This document shows, piece by piece, positions 27,001 to 35,082 of a DNA stretch of 64,000 nucleotides (position 1 is its first letter; each line of letters begins with the position of its first letter). The DNA lies in the NCBI GenBank assembly GCA_022835495.1, contig BQOK01000001.1, positions 1,116,001 through 1,180,000 of the forward strand. Direction: 5' to 3'. The notes under the pieces were generated by a model. The model was not told the origin of the DNA and did not search any database. It saw only the letters and a list, made by a program, of their open reading frames with translations. This DNA comes from Oscillospiraceae bacterium (GTDB taxonomy: Bacteria; Bacillota; Clostridia; Oscillospirales; Ruminococcaceae). The position numbers and the translations under genes are program-made.

Positions 27001-28564
27001 CACCACGCAATCGGACGGCATGGCCGCCAGTAAGGCACTCTACCTTGGCAAGTATGTGATCACTGAGAAGCAAGCTCCGCACGGCATGGCCCTTCAGACC
27101 GAACCGCATACGGTTGAGCTGGTATATGCCGGACAGGAGGTTACGGTCACCGAGCTTCGGGCAGATATGTACAATGAACGCCAGCGTGTTGAGATCAGTC
27201 TGGTAAAGACCATGGAAACGGATACGCTGTTCGGCATTGGCCAAAGAGACGAGCTCACGCACGTTACATTCGGCCTTTATGCCGCGGAGAAGCTTGTGGC
27301 AGCCGACGGCAGCAGCATCCCGCAGGACGGCCTGATCGAGATGGTGTCCTTGAATAAAGACGGAAAAGCGATGTGCAAGACGGATCTCCCCTTTGGACGC
27401 TTCTACCTGCAGGAGATATCTACCGACAGCCATTACCAGCTTGGCGATACGAAGTATCCGGTGTCGTTTGACTACGCCGGGCAAGACAAGAAGCTTGTCA
27501 AGCTGATTGCCAACGAGGGCGCAGTAATTGAGAATAAGCTGATCTACGGCTCCGTTTCGGGTCTGAAGGTTGATGCAAACGATAAGCCACTCTCCGGTGC
27601 GGTCATGGGCCTGTTTGCTGCATCCGAAACGAAATTCACGAAGGATACCGCACTGCTGACAGCCGTATCCGCCGAGGATGGCAGATTCCGCTTCGAAAAG
27701 ATCCCCGCCGGCAACTGGCTCGTGCGCGAGATCGAGCAGCCCAAGGGCTTCGTTCTGAGCGAAGAGCTGTTCCCGGTAACGGTCAAGGAGCAGGGACAGG
27801 TCATTGAGATCAAGATTGCGAACAAACTAATCCGCGGCAGCGTCACGCTGACGAAGTATGACGCAGACTATCCCGAGAATAAACTCAGCGGCGCGGTATT
27901 CGAGGTCTACCGTGATGTTAACGGGAACAAGGCGCTGGACAAGGATGATGTATTGCTCGGCACCATGGAGGAGTCCTCTGCCGGCGTTTACTGGATGAAG
28001 AATCTGGAGTACGGCGGCGTACTGGTAAGGGAGAAAACCGCACCGGAGGGCTTTATTCCGGACGAGAAAGCCTACTATGTGGAGATCGATACCGACGGAA
28101 AAACCTACACCGTTGAGAACGAAGCCGGAAAGGGCTTTATCAACCATGCGCTGAAGGGCTCCCTCAAGATTATTAAGACCACCAGCGACGGAAAGAAAGA
28201 GGGCTTTGCGTTCCGCATCACCGGCGCCAACGGCTACGATATGACGTTTACGACCGACGCCAAGGGCGAAATCTTCATTGAGAAACTGCGCATCGGCGAG
28301 TATACCGTCACGGAGCTGAAAAACAGCGCCAGCGAAGGGTACAAGATCGCAGACCCCGTCAAAATCACGCTTGTTGCAAACGAAACGCTGACGGTAAAGA
28401 TCCATAACGACAAGACGAAGGTGGATGTTCCCAAGACCGGAGACGACGCTGATCTTATACTCTGGATCTCACTGCTCGGGCTTGCGGCGGCAGGAGCGGG
28501 CTGCACAGCGTTTTTCTACCTGAAAAAGCGCAGAACGAGCAAGCATATTGCCGCGAAAAAGTAA
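24005..28564 (+). CDS. Thioester-domain Cna-B/SpaA surface adhesin with sortase signal
   Basis: A 1,519-residue wall-anchored surface protein. Order: signal peptide (1-32, ending V-F-A); thioester domain with Cys90 (Y-C-I-E-P-G) and Gln165 in A-T-Q-L-L-V-W-E, the pair that forms an internal thioester able to bond host amines; then about ten Cna-B/SpaA repeats from about 345 to 1465, each starting near V-T-K-T or equivalent with the isopeptide lysine. An acidic Ala/Pro/Glu insertion lies at about 635-755. The C-terminus has V-P-K-T-G-D (about 1475), a hydrophobic segment and a basic tail, a sortase variant signal. No sortase is in the window. CAGGAGG precedes the ATG. Confidence 0.92.
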   Translation: MKRKTLKKALSAFLSLLMCMMTLLSISTPVFAATTVDAYMVDFPRDGDSNYSATAWGHSATSLMGGWRFLNSKYTTVHSIGTYNGQVSYCIEPGIGQNAGDTLSHKDETFWENYPSHLNPTISPDTIKVLLGRIMQYGYQGNVSTSWRSQNASDAAALSYAIATQLLVWETVVGERDASFNKVYPSGYGKSAVWSYIRDEHPLRSQIRSYYNSMAASVQSHAEIPSFCARSIGSARSYELKYDGTRYTVTLTDTNGVLSNFSFSSSEPGISFSRSGNRLTITSDTPIAGDIRVSASKTNGVRSGVVVWTDGNKGAGIQDVVTYGENVSDPVSAYLRLEMEALGTMHLVKTSEDGVVANISFTISGNGITKTVTTGRDGTIDVSELMAGTYTVTEADIERYTPQTSQQVTIVGGQTSTVTFNNVLKRGALEVTKTSEDGFVEGVKFRLYGKSLSGLNVDEYAVTDSTGVAKFRNVLIGGPYTIEEVDTAIRYVIPDPQSVSIQWNRVAERSFANILKKFTVTVTKTDAETGTPQGDATLSGAKYGIYKGGKLVDVYYTDAKGQFTSKEYICDTDWTIREMEPSEGYLLDTTEHTVGAAPGQYTVEHNTTANAVTETVIKGSIRLIKHIDAELETSENAPTPQAEAEIPAATDPSAPEGSAYFVSPDAAALEDAQETAASDDAKDTAEPAAEETPMPDQADTETPAESEPEAADTLIPGQNEAEPEPENGSVPAAEFNPSGNAGIIEQPEAGAMFQLYLSGAGSYDAAKDSERDLLVTDENGVVLSKDLPYGRYTVHQIEGQEGQAFVPDFTVFISSDEHLYSYILNNQTITSFIRVEKRDAETGKIIPAAGIGFQVRDLTSGELISQTVYYPAPVTISTFYTADDGTLMLPCELPYGRYELIEVTTCHGYVLDTAPVPFAVDGSEAVVTVTKSNMAQKGVIRIQKTGEVFSSVVNEGSIFRPVYENAGLPGAVFDIAAAEDIYTPDGTLRAKAGDIVDTVTTQSDGMAASKALYLGKYVITEKQAPHGMALQTEPHTVELVYAGQEVTVTELRADMYNERQRVEISLVKTMETDTLFGIGQRDELTHVTFGLYAAEKLVAADGSSIPQDGLIEMVSLNKDGKAMCKTDLPFGRFYLQEISTDSHYQLGDTKYPVSFDYAGQDKKLVKLIANEGAVIENKLIYGSVSGLKVDANDKPLSGAVMGLFAASETKFTKDTALLTAVSAEDGRFRFEKIPAGNWLVREIEQPKGFVLSEELFPVTVKEQGQVIEIKIANKLIRGSVTLTKYDADYPENKLSGAVFEVYRDVNGNKALDKDDVLLGTMEESSAGVYWMKNLEYGGVLVREKTAPEGFIPDEKAYYVEIDTDGKTYTVENEAGKGFINHALKGSLKIIKTTSDGKKEGFAFRITGANGYDMTFTTDAKGEIFIEKLRIGEYTVTELKNSASEGYKIADPVKITLVANETLTVKIHNDKTKVDVPKTGDDADLILWISLLGLAAAGAGCTAFFYLKKRRTSKHIAAKK

Positions 28565-28625
28565 ATAACACCTGTCCGGGGATACGCTTGAACGCGCATC
28601 CCCGGATTCGTTATGGAGGAACGAT

Positions 28626-28832
28626 ATGAAAAACGACAGACGCAGAAGAAATCGGCCGCGGAACCGTGAGAAGAAGGGCGTCAGGCAGTCCCCGGGCCAG
28701 GAATGCCGGCATGTATGGTCGGGCGGCGTATGCCTTAAATGCGGGTGCTTGCAGCAACCCCCACGCTCAAGCGGTGAAAAACTGCCCGCAGGACAAATTC
28801 CTGCGGGCAGTACAGATGTCAGAGATAGTTGA
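28626..28832 (+). CDS. Small basic protein with Cys pair
   Basis: A 68-residue protein with an Arg-rich N-terminus and C-x(12)-C-L-K-C-G-C, a possible zinc ribbon. TGGAGG precedes the ATG. Its 3' end overlaps a terminator that serves the convergent fragment, so the gene is uncertain. Not recognised. Confidence 0.4.
   Translation: MKNDRRRRNRPRNREKKGVRQSPGQECRHVWSGGVCLKCGCLQQPPRSSGEKLPAGQIPAGSTDVRDS
28782..28810 (-). terminator. Terminator for the minus-strand gene fragment
   Basis: CTGCCCGCAGG / CCTGCGGGCAG with a 7-base loop. On the minus strand it is followed by a T-tract (the AAAAA before 28782), just after the stop at 28819. Confidence 0.7.
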
Positions 28833-28925
28833 TGGGAATGACCCGATCCGAAGCCTTCAATGAGACCAGCCTGTCATAAAGACAGATCACGCCGCCGGGA
28901 CCGTGCCTGACACCGGGAATCTTAT
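28819..28925 (-). pseudogene. C-terminal fragment of an ICE gene cut by IS copy 2
   Basis: The last 35 codons of a minus-strand gene (R-H-G-P-G-G-V-I-C-L-Y-D-R-L then P-I-N-Y-L stop). Its upstream part is absent because IS copy 2 lies at the break and its other flank is prophage DNA. The family is not recognised. It marks where the ICE was truncated. Confidence 0.65.
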
Positions 28926-29003
28926 TGTGCCCTTCCCGGTTTCGTGGACAGTAAAAATGAAGAAAAAACAGAAAGAAACGCAGGATATCTTGTCGTATCA
29001 CAC

Positions 29004-29828
29004 TCAGGCGGCGGGATGCTCAGACAAGGCACGCGCAAAGGCATCCGGAGGACGCCAGCCAATAGAGGAATGCGGGCGCACTGGGTTGTAAAAGGTCTCG
29101 ATATAAGCGAAGACGTCTGCCATGGCTTGTGCCCTTGAGGCGAAATGGCGCAGATGGACGCACTCGCACTTGAGGCAGCTGAAGAAGTTTTCGGCCACGG
29201 CGTTGTCATAGGGATCGCCCTTGCGGGACATGCTTTGCCGGATGCCGAGGCTGGCGAGACGCTGACGGTAAGCGTAGGCGGCGTATTGGACGCCGCGGTC
29301 GGAGTGGAAGATGAGGCCGGGCAGAGGCTTGCGGCGCCGGACGGCCATGCCGAGGGCGGCGAGAGTGAGATTTGTGTCGATGCGGTCGGAGAAGGCGTAG
29401 CCGACGATCTGCTTTGTGCAAAGGTCTTTCACAACAGCGCAGTAGAGCCAGCCCTCGCCGGTGGGGATATAGGTAATATCGCCGACCCATGCGGTGTCTG
29501 GCTTGTCAAAGGAGAAGCGGCGCGCAAGGAGATTGGGCGCGATGGGGTGCGCGTGTCTTGAGTTGGTCGTGGCTTTGTAGGCACGCCTGCGCGTGGAGGA
29601 GATGTTCATCTCGTTCATCAGGCGGTGGATGCGCTTGCGCGAGCAGGAAAGCTGCGGGCGGATCAGGTGATACAGGCTGTCCAGCCCAAGGGCGGGATAA
29701 CGCTGGTGCAGGCTCAGCAGCCGGCGTTTCAGTTCCTGATCCTTCTGCCGGCGCAAAGAGGGTTTGCGGCCCAGCCATTCGTAGTACCCGCTGCGGGAGA
29801 CCTCCAGCAGTCGGCATACAAGTTCCAC
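29004..29828 (-). CDS. IS3-family transposase OrfB (copy 2)
   Basis: Translation identical to the copy 1 OrfB, including the three DDE motifs. See copy 1 for the domain description and the -1 frameshift joining it to OrfA. Confidence 0.93.
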   Translation of the reverse strand: MELVCRLLEVSRSGYYEWLGRKPSLRRQKDQELKRRLLSLHQRYPALGLDSLYHLIRPQLSCSRKRIHRLMNEMNISSTRRRAYKATTNSRHAHPIAPNLLARRFSFDKPDTAWVGDITYIPTGEGWLYCAVVKDLCTKQIVGYAFSDRIDTNLTLAALGMAVRRRKPLPGLIFHSDRGVQYAAYAYRQRLASLGIRQSMSRKGDPYDNAVAENFFSCLKCECVHLRHFASRAQAMADVFAYIETFYNPVRPHSSIGWRPPDAFARALSEHPAA

Positions 29829-29872
29829 AGAGGCCCCCGCGCGGGCCGTACGGATGTACCGGTACTTGTCCT

Positions 29873-30193
29873 CTATGGTTTGGAAAGTATGCCGACGGAT
29901 TTTTTTAGGATGTCAATGACCCCGTCTTTCTCTTCAAGCTTCTTGCGCAGTGCTCGAATCTCCGTCTCCAGTTCGCGCAGGCGTCTGGCGTCGCGGTTTT
30001 GGCGGTCAGCTTGCCCCGGCGATGGTGCGCCCGCCGCTTTCAGCCAGCTGCGCAGCGTGTCGATGCAGATGCCGAGTTCCGCGGCCACCTCCCGGCTGGG
30101 CCGCCCCTGCTCGGTGACCATCCGCACTGCCCCCGCCTTGAAGGCCTCATCGTAACGCGGCGGCGCTGGGTGCTTTCGTTCTTTGGTTGACAT
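29873..30193 (-). CDS. IS3-family transposase OrfA (copy 2)
   Basis: Identical to the copy 1 OrfA: helix-turn-helix, coiled coil, and the slippery A run before the stop. Confidence 0.9.
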   Translation of the reverse strand: MSTKERKHPAPPRYDEAFKAGAVRMVTEQGRPSREVAAELGICIDTLRSWLKAAGAPSPGQADRQNRDARRLRELETEIRALRKKLEEKDGVIDILKKSVGILSKP

Positions 30194-30256
30194 TTTTCAT
30201 TACCCCTTTCCATTATACAGATTGTTTTTCTGTCCGGCAAATCGGGTATGGGGGCA

Positions 30257-30442
30257 CGGGACTACCTCGCGCTGCTGGATAAGCTGATGGAAAAATACAG
30301 CACGGATGAGGCGGCGGTGATCCACGCGGCGCTGCTGAAGAAGTGCCAGGCCGGCGATATGGACGCGATCCGGCTGTGGACGGAGCTGCAGAAAGAGGGC
30401 GGCAGCGGTGCGGCGGAGGTGAACATCGTTGACAGCATATAG
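30257..30442 (+). pseudogene. Small terminase-like gene, 3' part
   Basis: The last 61 codons or so of a 104-residue protein whose 5' part is at 52045-52177. Joining 52177 to 30261 (sharing CGGG once) gives 315 bases, an exact in-frame gene across R-D-Y-L-A-L-L-D-K. The C-terminal half (C-Q-A-G-D-M-D-A-I-R-L-W) resembles small terminase subunits that choose DNA for packaging. It overlaps the large terminase start by 14 bases. Confidence 0.75.
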
Positions 30443-31694
30443 CCGCCCGGCGGTGACGGTCGATTTAAAGAACGTGATCGGGCCGGGGTTCTATGATTCG
30501 CACCGGGCGGTCCGGGAGCAGCGGGCCCATACACTGGTGGAGGAAGGCGGGCGCGGAAGCCTGAAAAGCTCGTTCTGCAGTGTTGAGATCGTGCTGTGGC
30601 TGCTGAAGTGGCCGCAAAGCCACGCGCTGGTGATGCGGCAGATGGGAAACACGCTTGAGGACAGCGTATACGCGCAGATGCTGTGGGCCGTCGCAAAGCT
30701 GGGGCTGTCGGAGCATTTTCTGGAGAAAAAGAGCCCGCTGCGCCTCATTTACAAGCCCACGGGCCAGACCATCTATTTCCGCGGCCTGGACGATGAGATG
30801 AAAATTAAGGGTATCAAACCGAAGTTCGGATACATTGGCTGCCTGTGGTTCGAGGAAGCGGACCAGCTGCGCCGCGGCGAAAACGCGGTGCTGAGCGTGA
30901 AGCAGTCCGCGTTCCGCGGCTCGGGGAGCAACCCGACCTTAACGCTCATCAGCTTCAACCCACCCGCCAACGCCCGGAACTGGGCCAACCGGTACGCGCG
31001 AGAGCAGCAGCCGGGCAAGCTGGTGCATCATTCATCTTACCTGAAAGCTCCGGCGGACTGGCTGGGCAAGGAGTTCCTGGACGGTGCGGACTGGCTGCGC
31101 AAGACAAAACCGCTGAAGTACCGGCACATGTACCTGGGCGAGATGGTGGGCAGCGGAACACAAGTGTTTGACAACATCGTGAGCCGGAAGATCACGGCAA
31201 AAGAGATCGCAGGCTTCGACAACATCATCAGCGGCGTGGACTGGGGGTACTACCCCGACCCGTGGGTGTTCATCCGCACGTATTACCACGCGAGCACCCG
31301 GACGCTGTACATCTTCGACGAGGCGCGCGGTAACAAAATGTCGAATAAGGTTACGGCCGGAATTGTCAAAAGCAAAGTCACACCCGGTGAATTGATTTTG
31401 GCAGATCTTGCAGATGAAAAAGCCTGCGCGGATTACCGCAGTTACGGCCTGCGGTGCTGGTCTGCCCGGAAAGGGCCGGGCAGCCGTGAGCTGGGCGTGC
31501 GGTGGCTGCAAGGCCTAAACGCCATTGTGATCGACCCGGTAAAATGCCCGTGTGTGCTGCAGGAGTTCCTGGAATGGGAGTACGAGGTAGCGCCGGACGG
31601 CACGGTGCTGGGGACTTTGATGGACGCAAACGACCACGGTATCGACGCGGCGCGGTATGCCTGCAGCCGCATCTGGCAGCGCAAAGGAGCGTGA
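30429..31694 (+). CDS. Terminase large subunit (PBSX-type)
   Basis: A 421-residue packaging motor ATPase and nuclease. Seen: Walker A-like G-G-R-G-S-L-K-S-S near residue 41, Walker B C-L-W-F-E-E-A-D-Q near 139, the RNase H-like nuclease aspartates in G-V-D-W-G-Y-Y (about 269), D-L-A-D (about 325) and D-A-N-D-H-G-I-D-A-A-R-Y near the C-terminus. Length is normal for PBSX-family TerL. It overlaps the small terminase and leads into a small gene and the portal. Confidence 0.92.
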   Translation: MTAYSRPAVTVDLKNVIGPGFYDSHRAVREQRAHTLVEEGGRGSLKSSFCSVEIVLWLLKWPQSHALVMRQMGNTLEDSVYAQMLWAVAKLGLSEHFLEKKSPLRLIYKPTGQTIYFRGLDDEMKIKGIKPKFGYIGCLWFEEADQLRRGENAVLSVKQSAFRGSGSNPTLTLISFNPPANARNWANRYAREQQPGKLVHHSSYLKAPADWLGKEFLDGADWLRKTKPLKYRHMYLGEMVGSGTQVFDNIVSRKITAKEIAGFDNIISGVDWGYYPDPWVFIRTYYHASTRTLYIFDEARGNKMSNKVTAGIVKSKVTPGELILADLADEKACADYRSYGLRCWSARKGPGSRELGVRWLQGLNAIVIDPVKCPCVLQEFLEWEYEVAPDGTVLGTLMDANDHGIDAARYACSRIWQRKGA

Positions 31695-31697
31695 CAA

Positions 31698-31901
31698 ATG
31701 AAGCTGAAGGACTGGCTGCTGAAGAAGTACCTGCCCAGCTGGGCGGTGCTGGAATACGGCGACGCGCTGGCGGCGGCGCAGAAGCGTGTGCGGGAGCTGG
31801 AGGCGGAAAACCGCACGCTGCGGGCATACATCAACGGCGTGGAGCGCGGGCTGCGGGCAAAGCAGCCGGAAATTCGGATCGAAAGGAGTGACGGCGGATG
31901 A
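31698..31901 (+). CDS. Small coiled-coil phage protein
   Basis: A 67-residue protein whose residues 22-50 form a heptad coiled coil (A-A-A-Q-K-R-V-R-E-L-E-A-E-N). AAAGGAG precedes the ATG, and the stop overlaps the portal start (ATGA). Function unknown. Confidence 0.65.
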   Translation: MKLKDWLLKKYLPSWAVLEYGDALAAAQKRVRELEAENRTLRAYINGVERGLRAKQPEIRIERSDGG

Positions 31902-33310
31902 ACGCAGTCGTAAGGGCGCTTTTTGACGACGCCGCCATCACAGGGGCGCAGGCGGCGGGGCTGAAGGACACCAGCACAGCGGCTATGCGGGCGGCGGTGC
32001 GGGAGTGGTTCGAGCTGTTCTTCATGCGTGAAGCGGTGAAGGGCAAGGAAGAAGACCCGGCGCAGCGCATCCCCTACACCATCACCAACAAACTGACAAA
32101 GGCTTGTTTTGCGGAGTACGATTCCAGCTTTACGGAAAACGGAACCGGAAAAACGGCGTGGCTGGACGGACAGCGCAGCCTCATCGACGCCGAAAAGCAG
32201 GACGTGCTGCAGTGGGTCATGGTGGGCGGCGAAGGCTTTTTGAAACCTGCACCGGACGGCACGGGGCGGCTGGCCTACCATGTGGTAAGGCGGGATTGCT
32301 ACAACGTACTGGCCCGCGGGCCCCGCGGCATCACGGACGTGCTGATGAGCGAGCGGAGCCGGGCGGGCTCCGACTGCTACACGCTGCTGGAACGCCGGAC
32401 TGTGGATGGCAGCGGGTATCTGACCATCCGGTACAAGCTGTATGTGTCGGAAAACAGCAGCACACTGGGGCATGAGGTGCGGCTGGACAGCCTGCCGCAG
32501 TATGCGGCGCTGGCCCCGGAGCACACCTACAGCGTGCCCTTCGGCGGACTGGGCATGACCTACATCCGTCTGCCGATGGCAAATAACGTGGACGGGAGCC
32601 CGGACGGCGTGAGCGTATACGAGGGCGCGGTGCAGCTGATCCACAACATCTACAAAAACGAGTACCAGCTGGGGCGCGAGTTCGAGCTGGGACGCAGCCG
32701 GATCGTGGCGGGCTCGGATATGCTTATGACGCCGGGCCCGGAGGGCGGCGTGATGCGGCTGAAGGACGACGTGTTCGTCGGGCTGGACGGCGACGCCAGC
32801 GTGGGCATGACCATCTTCTCCCCCACGCTGCGGGATGAGAGCTTCGAGCGGCGCAAGCAGAGCTATTTAAAGGCGTGTGAGAATATCATCGGCCTGAAAC
32901 GCGGTATATTGTCGGACGTGGAGGCTGTGGAGCGCACGGCAAAGGAGATCAGCAGCAGCGAGGGCGACTATAGCCTGTCGATCATGGACCTGCAGCGGAT
33001 GTGGTACGATGCACTGATGGAGACGCTGCGCATCACGGACCTGTGGGGCCAGGCGCTGGGGCTGTGCGACGCCCAGGCGGTGGACCTGGAGCAGCTGCTG
33101 AGCGTGAGCTGGGGCAACGGCGTTTTGTACGACGCAGACAAGGACTGGGCGGACACGCTTTCGATGGTGGAGGCCGGCCTGCTGAAGCCTGAGCTGGCGC
33201 TGGCAAAAAAATACGACCTGCCCAGTGAGACGCCGGAAGACCTTGCGGCCATCCGGGAGAAATATATGCCGGAGATGGTCCAGCTGACCGCCCAGGCCGG
33301 GCTGAGGTGA
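31898..33310 (+). CDS. Phage portal protein (SPP1 gp6/A118-like)
   Basis: A 470-residue protein with the portal layout: helical N-terminus, a beta-rich wing, then the long helix Y-E-G-A-V-Q-L-I-H-N-I-Y-K-N-E-Y (about 235-250), and an acidic helical C-terminus. It resembles portal/minor capsid proteins of SPP1- and A118-type siphophages, which form the DNA entry ring. Position between TerL and the MuF protein agrees. No truncation seen. Confidence 0.8.
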   Translation: MNAVVRALFDDAAITGAQAAGLKDTSTAAMRAAVREWFELFFMREAVKGKEEDPAQRIPYTITNKLTKACFAEYDSSFTENGTGKTAWLDGQRSLIDAEKQDVLQWVMVGGEGFLKPAPDGTGRLAYHVVRRDCYNVLARGPRGITDVLMSERSRAGSDCYTLLERRTVDGSGYLTIRYKLYVSENSSTLGHEVRLDSLPQYAALAPEHTYSVPFGGLGMTYIRLPMANNVDGSPDGVSVYEGAVQLIHNIYKNEYQLGREFELGRSRIVAGSDMLMTPGPEGGVMRLKDDVFVGLDGDASVGMTIFSPTLRDESFERRKQSYLKACENIIGLKRGILSDVEAVERTAKEISSSEGDYSLSIMDLQRMWYDALMETLRITDLWGQALGLCDAQAVDLEQLLSVSWGNGVLYDADKDWADTLSMVEAGLLKPELALAKKYDLPSETPEDLAAIREKYMPEMVQLTAQAGLR

Positions 33311-33314
33311 CGCC

Positions 33315-35069
33315 ATGGCACTGACGCCGAATGAGATCGACGGGCTGCGGGAATTGCTCCTCGCTGTTTACGGCCCCGTCACGGAGGAGCTGCTGCGCGA
33401 CCTGTGCCGGTGCATTACCGCCGCCGGACAGATATCGTCCGGTGATGAATACAAGCTTCTGCTGGCAAAAAGCCTTGCGGGCGCGGACGATGTGATCGCG
33501 GACACGCTGCGCAGGCAGGCAGACCTCACCGACGATGCAGTGGAGCAGCTGATGCGCTGGGCGGCGGAAAAGACCGCACCACTGGAGGAAAACGAGAGCC
33601 TGCGGAATATCGCGGAGGCCTACGTCAAGGTAACGCGCAAGGAGGTGGCCAACGTGCTGGGCCAGCTGGCCGCTGCGGATGTGGACGGCCGTGTGTACCC
33701 GATTAAAGATGTATACCGGCGCACGATGGACTATGTATTCCGCCAGGTTTCCAGCGGCGCAAAGACACCGGAGGAAGCAGTGCGGCGGGCGACGCTGCGG
33801 CTGTGGCAGCGGGGCATCCGCACCATCGAACGCTCGGACGGGCGCACTTTTTCCGTGGAGTTCATGGCCCAGCGCGCCATTATGGCGAAGATGGGCGAAA
33901 TGACCACGGCCATCAACGAGAAGCACCACGACGACGGCGGGTGCGACGGTTGGGAGATCAGCGCGCACAGCGCCAGCGCGCCGGACCATGAGCCCTATCA
34001 GGGGCGGCAGTACAGCGATAAGGAATACAAGCGGCTGAACAGCCGCCTGCAGCGGCGCATCGGCACGCTGAGCTGCAAGCACATCGCCTGGCCCATCAAG
34101 CTGGGCGTGGACAGTCCCCAGTGGACGGAGGAACAGCTGGCGGAGATGGCGCGGGAAAACGCGAAGGGCGTCACCTACGAGGGCAGGCACTACACCCAGT
34201 ACGAAGCCACACAGCAGCAGAAGGCGCTGGAGAACAGCATCCGGCAGTGCAAGGACCGTATTGCCGCGGCGCAGGAGGAGGGCAAGCTGGGCAGCGGAGA
34301 GCTGCGCAGCAGCCGCATCCTCCTGCGGCAGCTGAATGCGGAATACAAGCGGTTTTCGGCTGCGGCCGGGCTGCGCACCGCGCCGGAGCGGCTGCGGGCG
34401 GCTGGGCTGGGCCGGGCGCTGAAACCGGACGGCACGCTGGAAATGCCGCAGCCTGCGGGCAGCTTGAAGCGCAGGGACGGCACACTGGACATCGACACCG
34501 CCCGGCGCAGGCATCTGGAATACCTCGACACGTTGACGGATGCACCGGACCGCGTTAAGATGTACTTAGACTACTACAACCGTGCCAACCCCACGGAGTA
34601 CCGGATGGACCCTGGCTTGCATCATGCCGTTGCGTATTCGGAAACAGAGGATGCAATTTTGTATAACCCCAAAGCCGAGGGCTTCGATGGACTGGACTTT
34701 GACGATGTGGCACTCCACGAGACGGCGCACCGCGCCGACGTGCTGAACATGCGGTCACATGAGAATCGCAGGTTCCGAATGGCTATCGAAAATGCGGTGC
34801 AGGACGTGAAAGAACGCATGGAGTTGTTTCAGAGAATCGCTCCCGCCATTAAACAGCTCGCAACGAAAGATATTTTTTCCGCTCTAAGCGGCGGCGAGCT
34901 ATTTGAGGGAAGCGGACACTCGAAGAGCTACTGGGCAGCCAGAGAGGATAACCGGGCGCTGGAAATATTTGCGGAGTTATTCGTACTGGAGGCACAGAAC
35001 AGCCCGGAACTGAAGATAGTGAAGGCAGCGTGGCCGGAGCTGTGGGCGGCGTATATATCTCTATTCTAA
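33315..35069 (+). CDS. MuF-type minor capsid protein fused to a lethal-factor-like zincin
   Basis: 584 residues. The first 330 residues match the phage minor capsid 2/MuF group that attaches to the portal and enters with the DNA. The C-terminal domain (about 400-584) has H468-E-T-A-H472-R-A-D and, 82 residues later, E-I-F-A-E554-L-F-V-L-E. Anthrax lethal factor-like (ATLF) zinc peptidases carry HExxH, an A/V-D pair after it and E-F-F-A-E-x-F, so all metal ligands are present. Base composition turns more AT-rich from about 34560, suggesting an exchanged cassette. MuF C-terminal toxins are known in temperate phages; peptidase activity here is inferred. Confidence 0.8.
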   Translation: MALTPNEIDGLRELLLAVYGPVTEELLRDLCRCITAAGQISSGDEYKLLLAKSLAGADDVIADTLRRQADLTDDAVEQLMRWAAEKTAPLEENESLRNIAEAYVKVTRKEVANVLGQLAAADVDGRVYPIKDVYRRTMDYVFRQVSSGAKTPEEAVRRATLRLWQRGIRTIERSDGRTFSVEFMAQRAIMAKMGEMTTAINEKHHDDGGCDGWEISAHSASAPDHEPYQGRQYSDKEYKRLNSRLQRRIGTLSCKHIAWPIKLGVDSPQWTEEQLAEMARENAKGVTYEGRHYTQYEATQQQKALENSIRQCKDRIAAAQEEGKLGSGELRSSRILLRQLNAEYKRFSAAAGLRTAPERLRAAGLGRALKPDGTLEMPQPAGSLKRRDGTLDIDTARRRHLEYLDTLTDAPDRVKMYLDYYNRANPTEYRMDPGLHHAVAYSETEDAILYNPKAEGFDGLDFDDVALHETAHRADVLNMRSHENRRFRMAIENAVQDVKERMELFQRIAPAIKQLATKDIFSALSGGELFEGSGHSKSYWAAREDNRALEIFAELFVLEAQNSPELKIVKAAWPELWAAYISLF

Positions 35070-35082
35070 GGAGGCGCGCAAA

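Larger units (their letters stand above)
2141..28925 (+). mobile_element. Truncated integrative conjugative element (ICE)
   Basis: A contiguous set of ICE genes in one orientation: DUF5348, a winged-helix protein, AbiE, pilin-like, VirB6, NlpC/P60-3D peptidase, PrgI, VirB4, DUF5697, DUF6100, VirD4, an S1 protein, YbjN-like, and a Cna-B adhesin. No relaxase, tyrosine or serine integrase, or single-strand-binding protein occurs. The right edge is IS copy 2, which cuts a minus-strand gene and has no matching target duplication. The left boundary lies between 2141 and 2421 but no attachment repeat is visible. IS copy 1 sits inside. Confidence 0.8.
28926..30256 (-). mobile_element. IS3-family element, copy 2 (ICE/prophage junction)
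   Basis: 1,331 bp, same ends as copy 1. Flanks do not match: TAT on the left (ICE) and CGGG on the right (prophage). The right flank CGGG instead matches the left flank of copy 5. This copy is therefore a recombinant junction or an assembly join, not a simple insertion. Confidence 0.95.
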
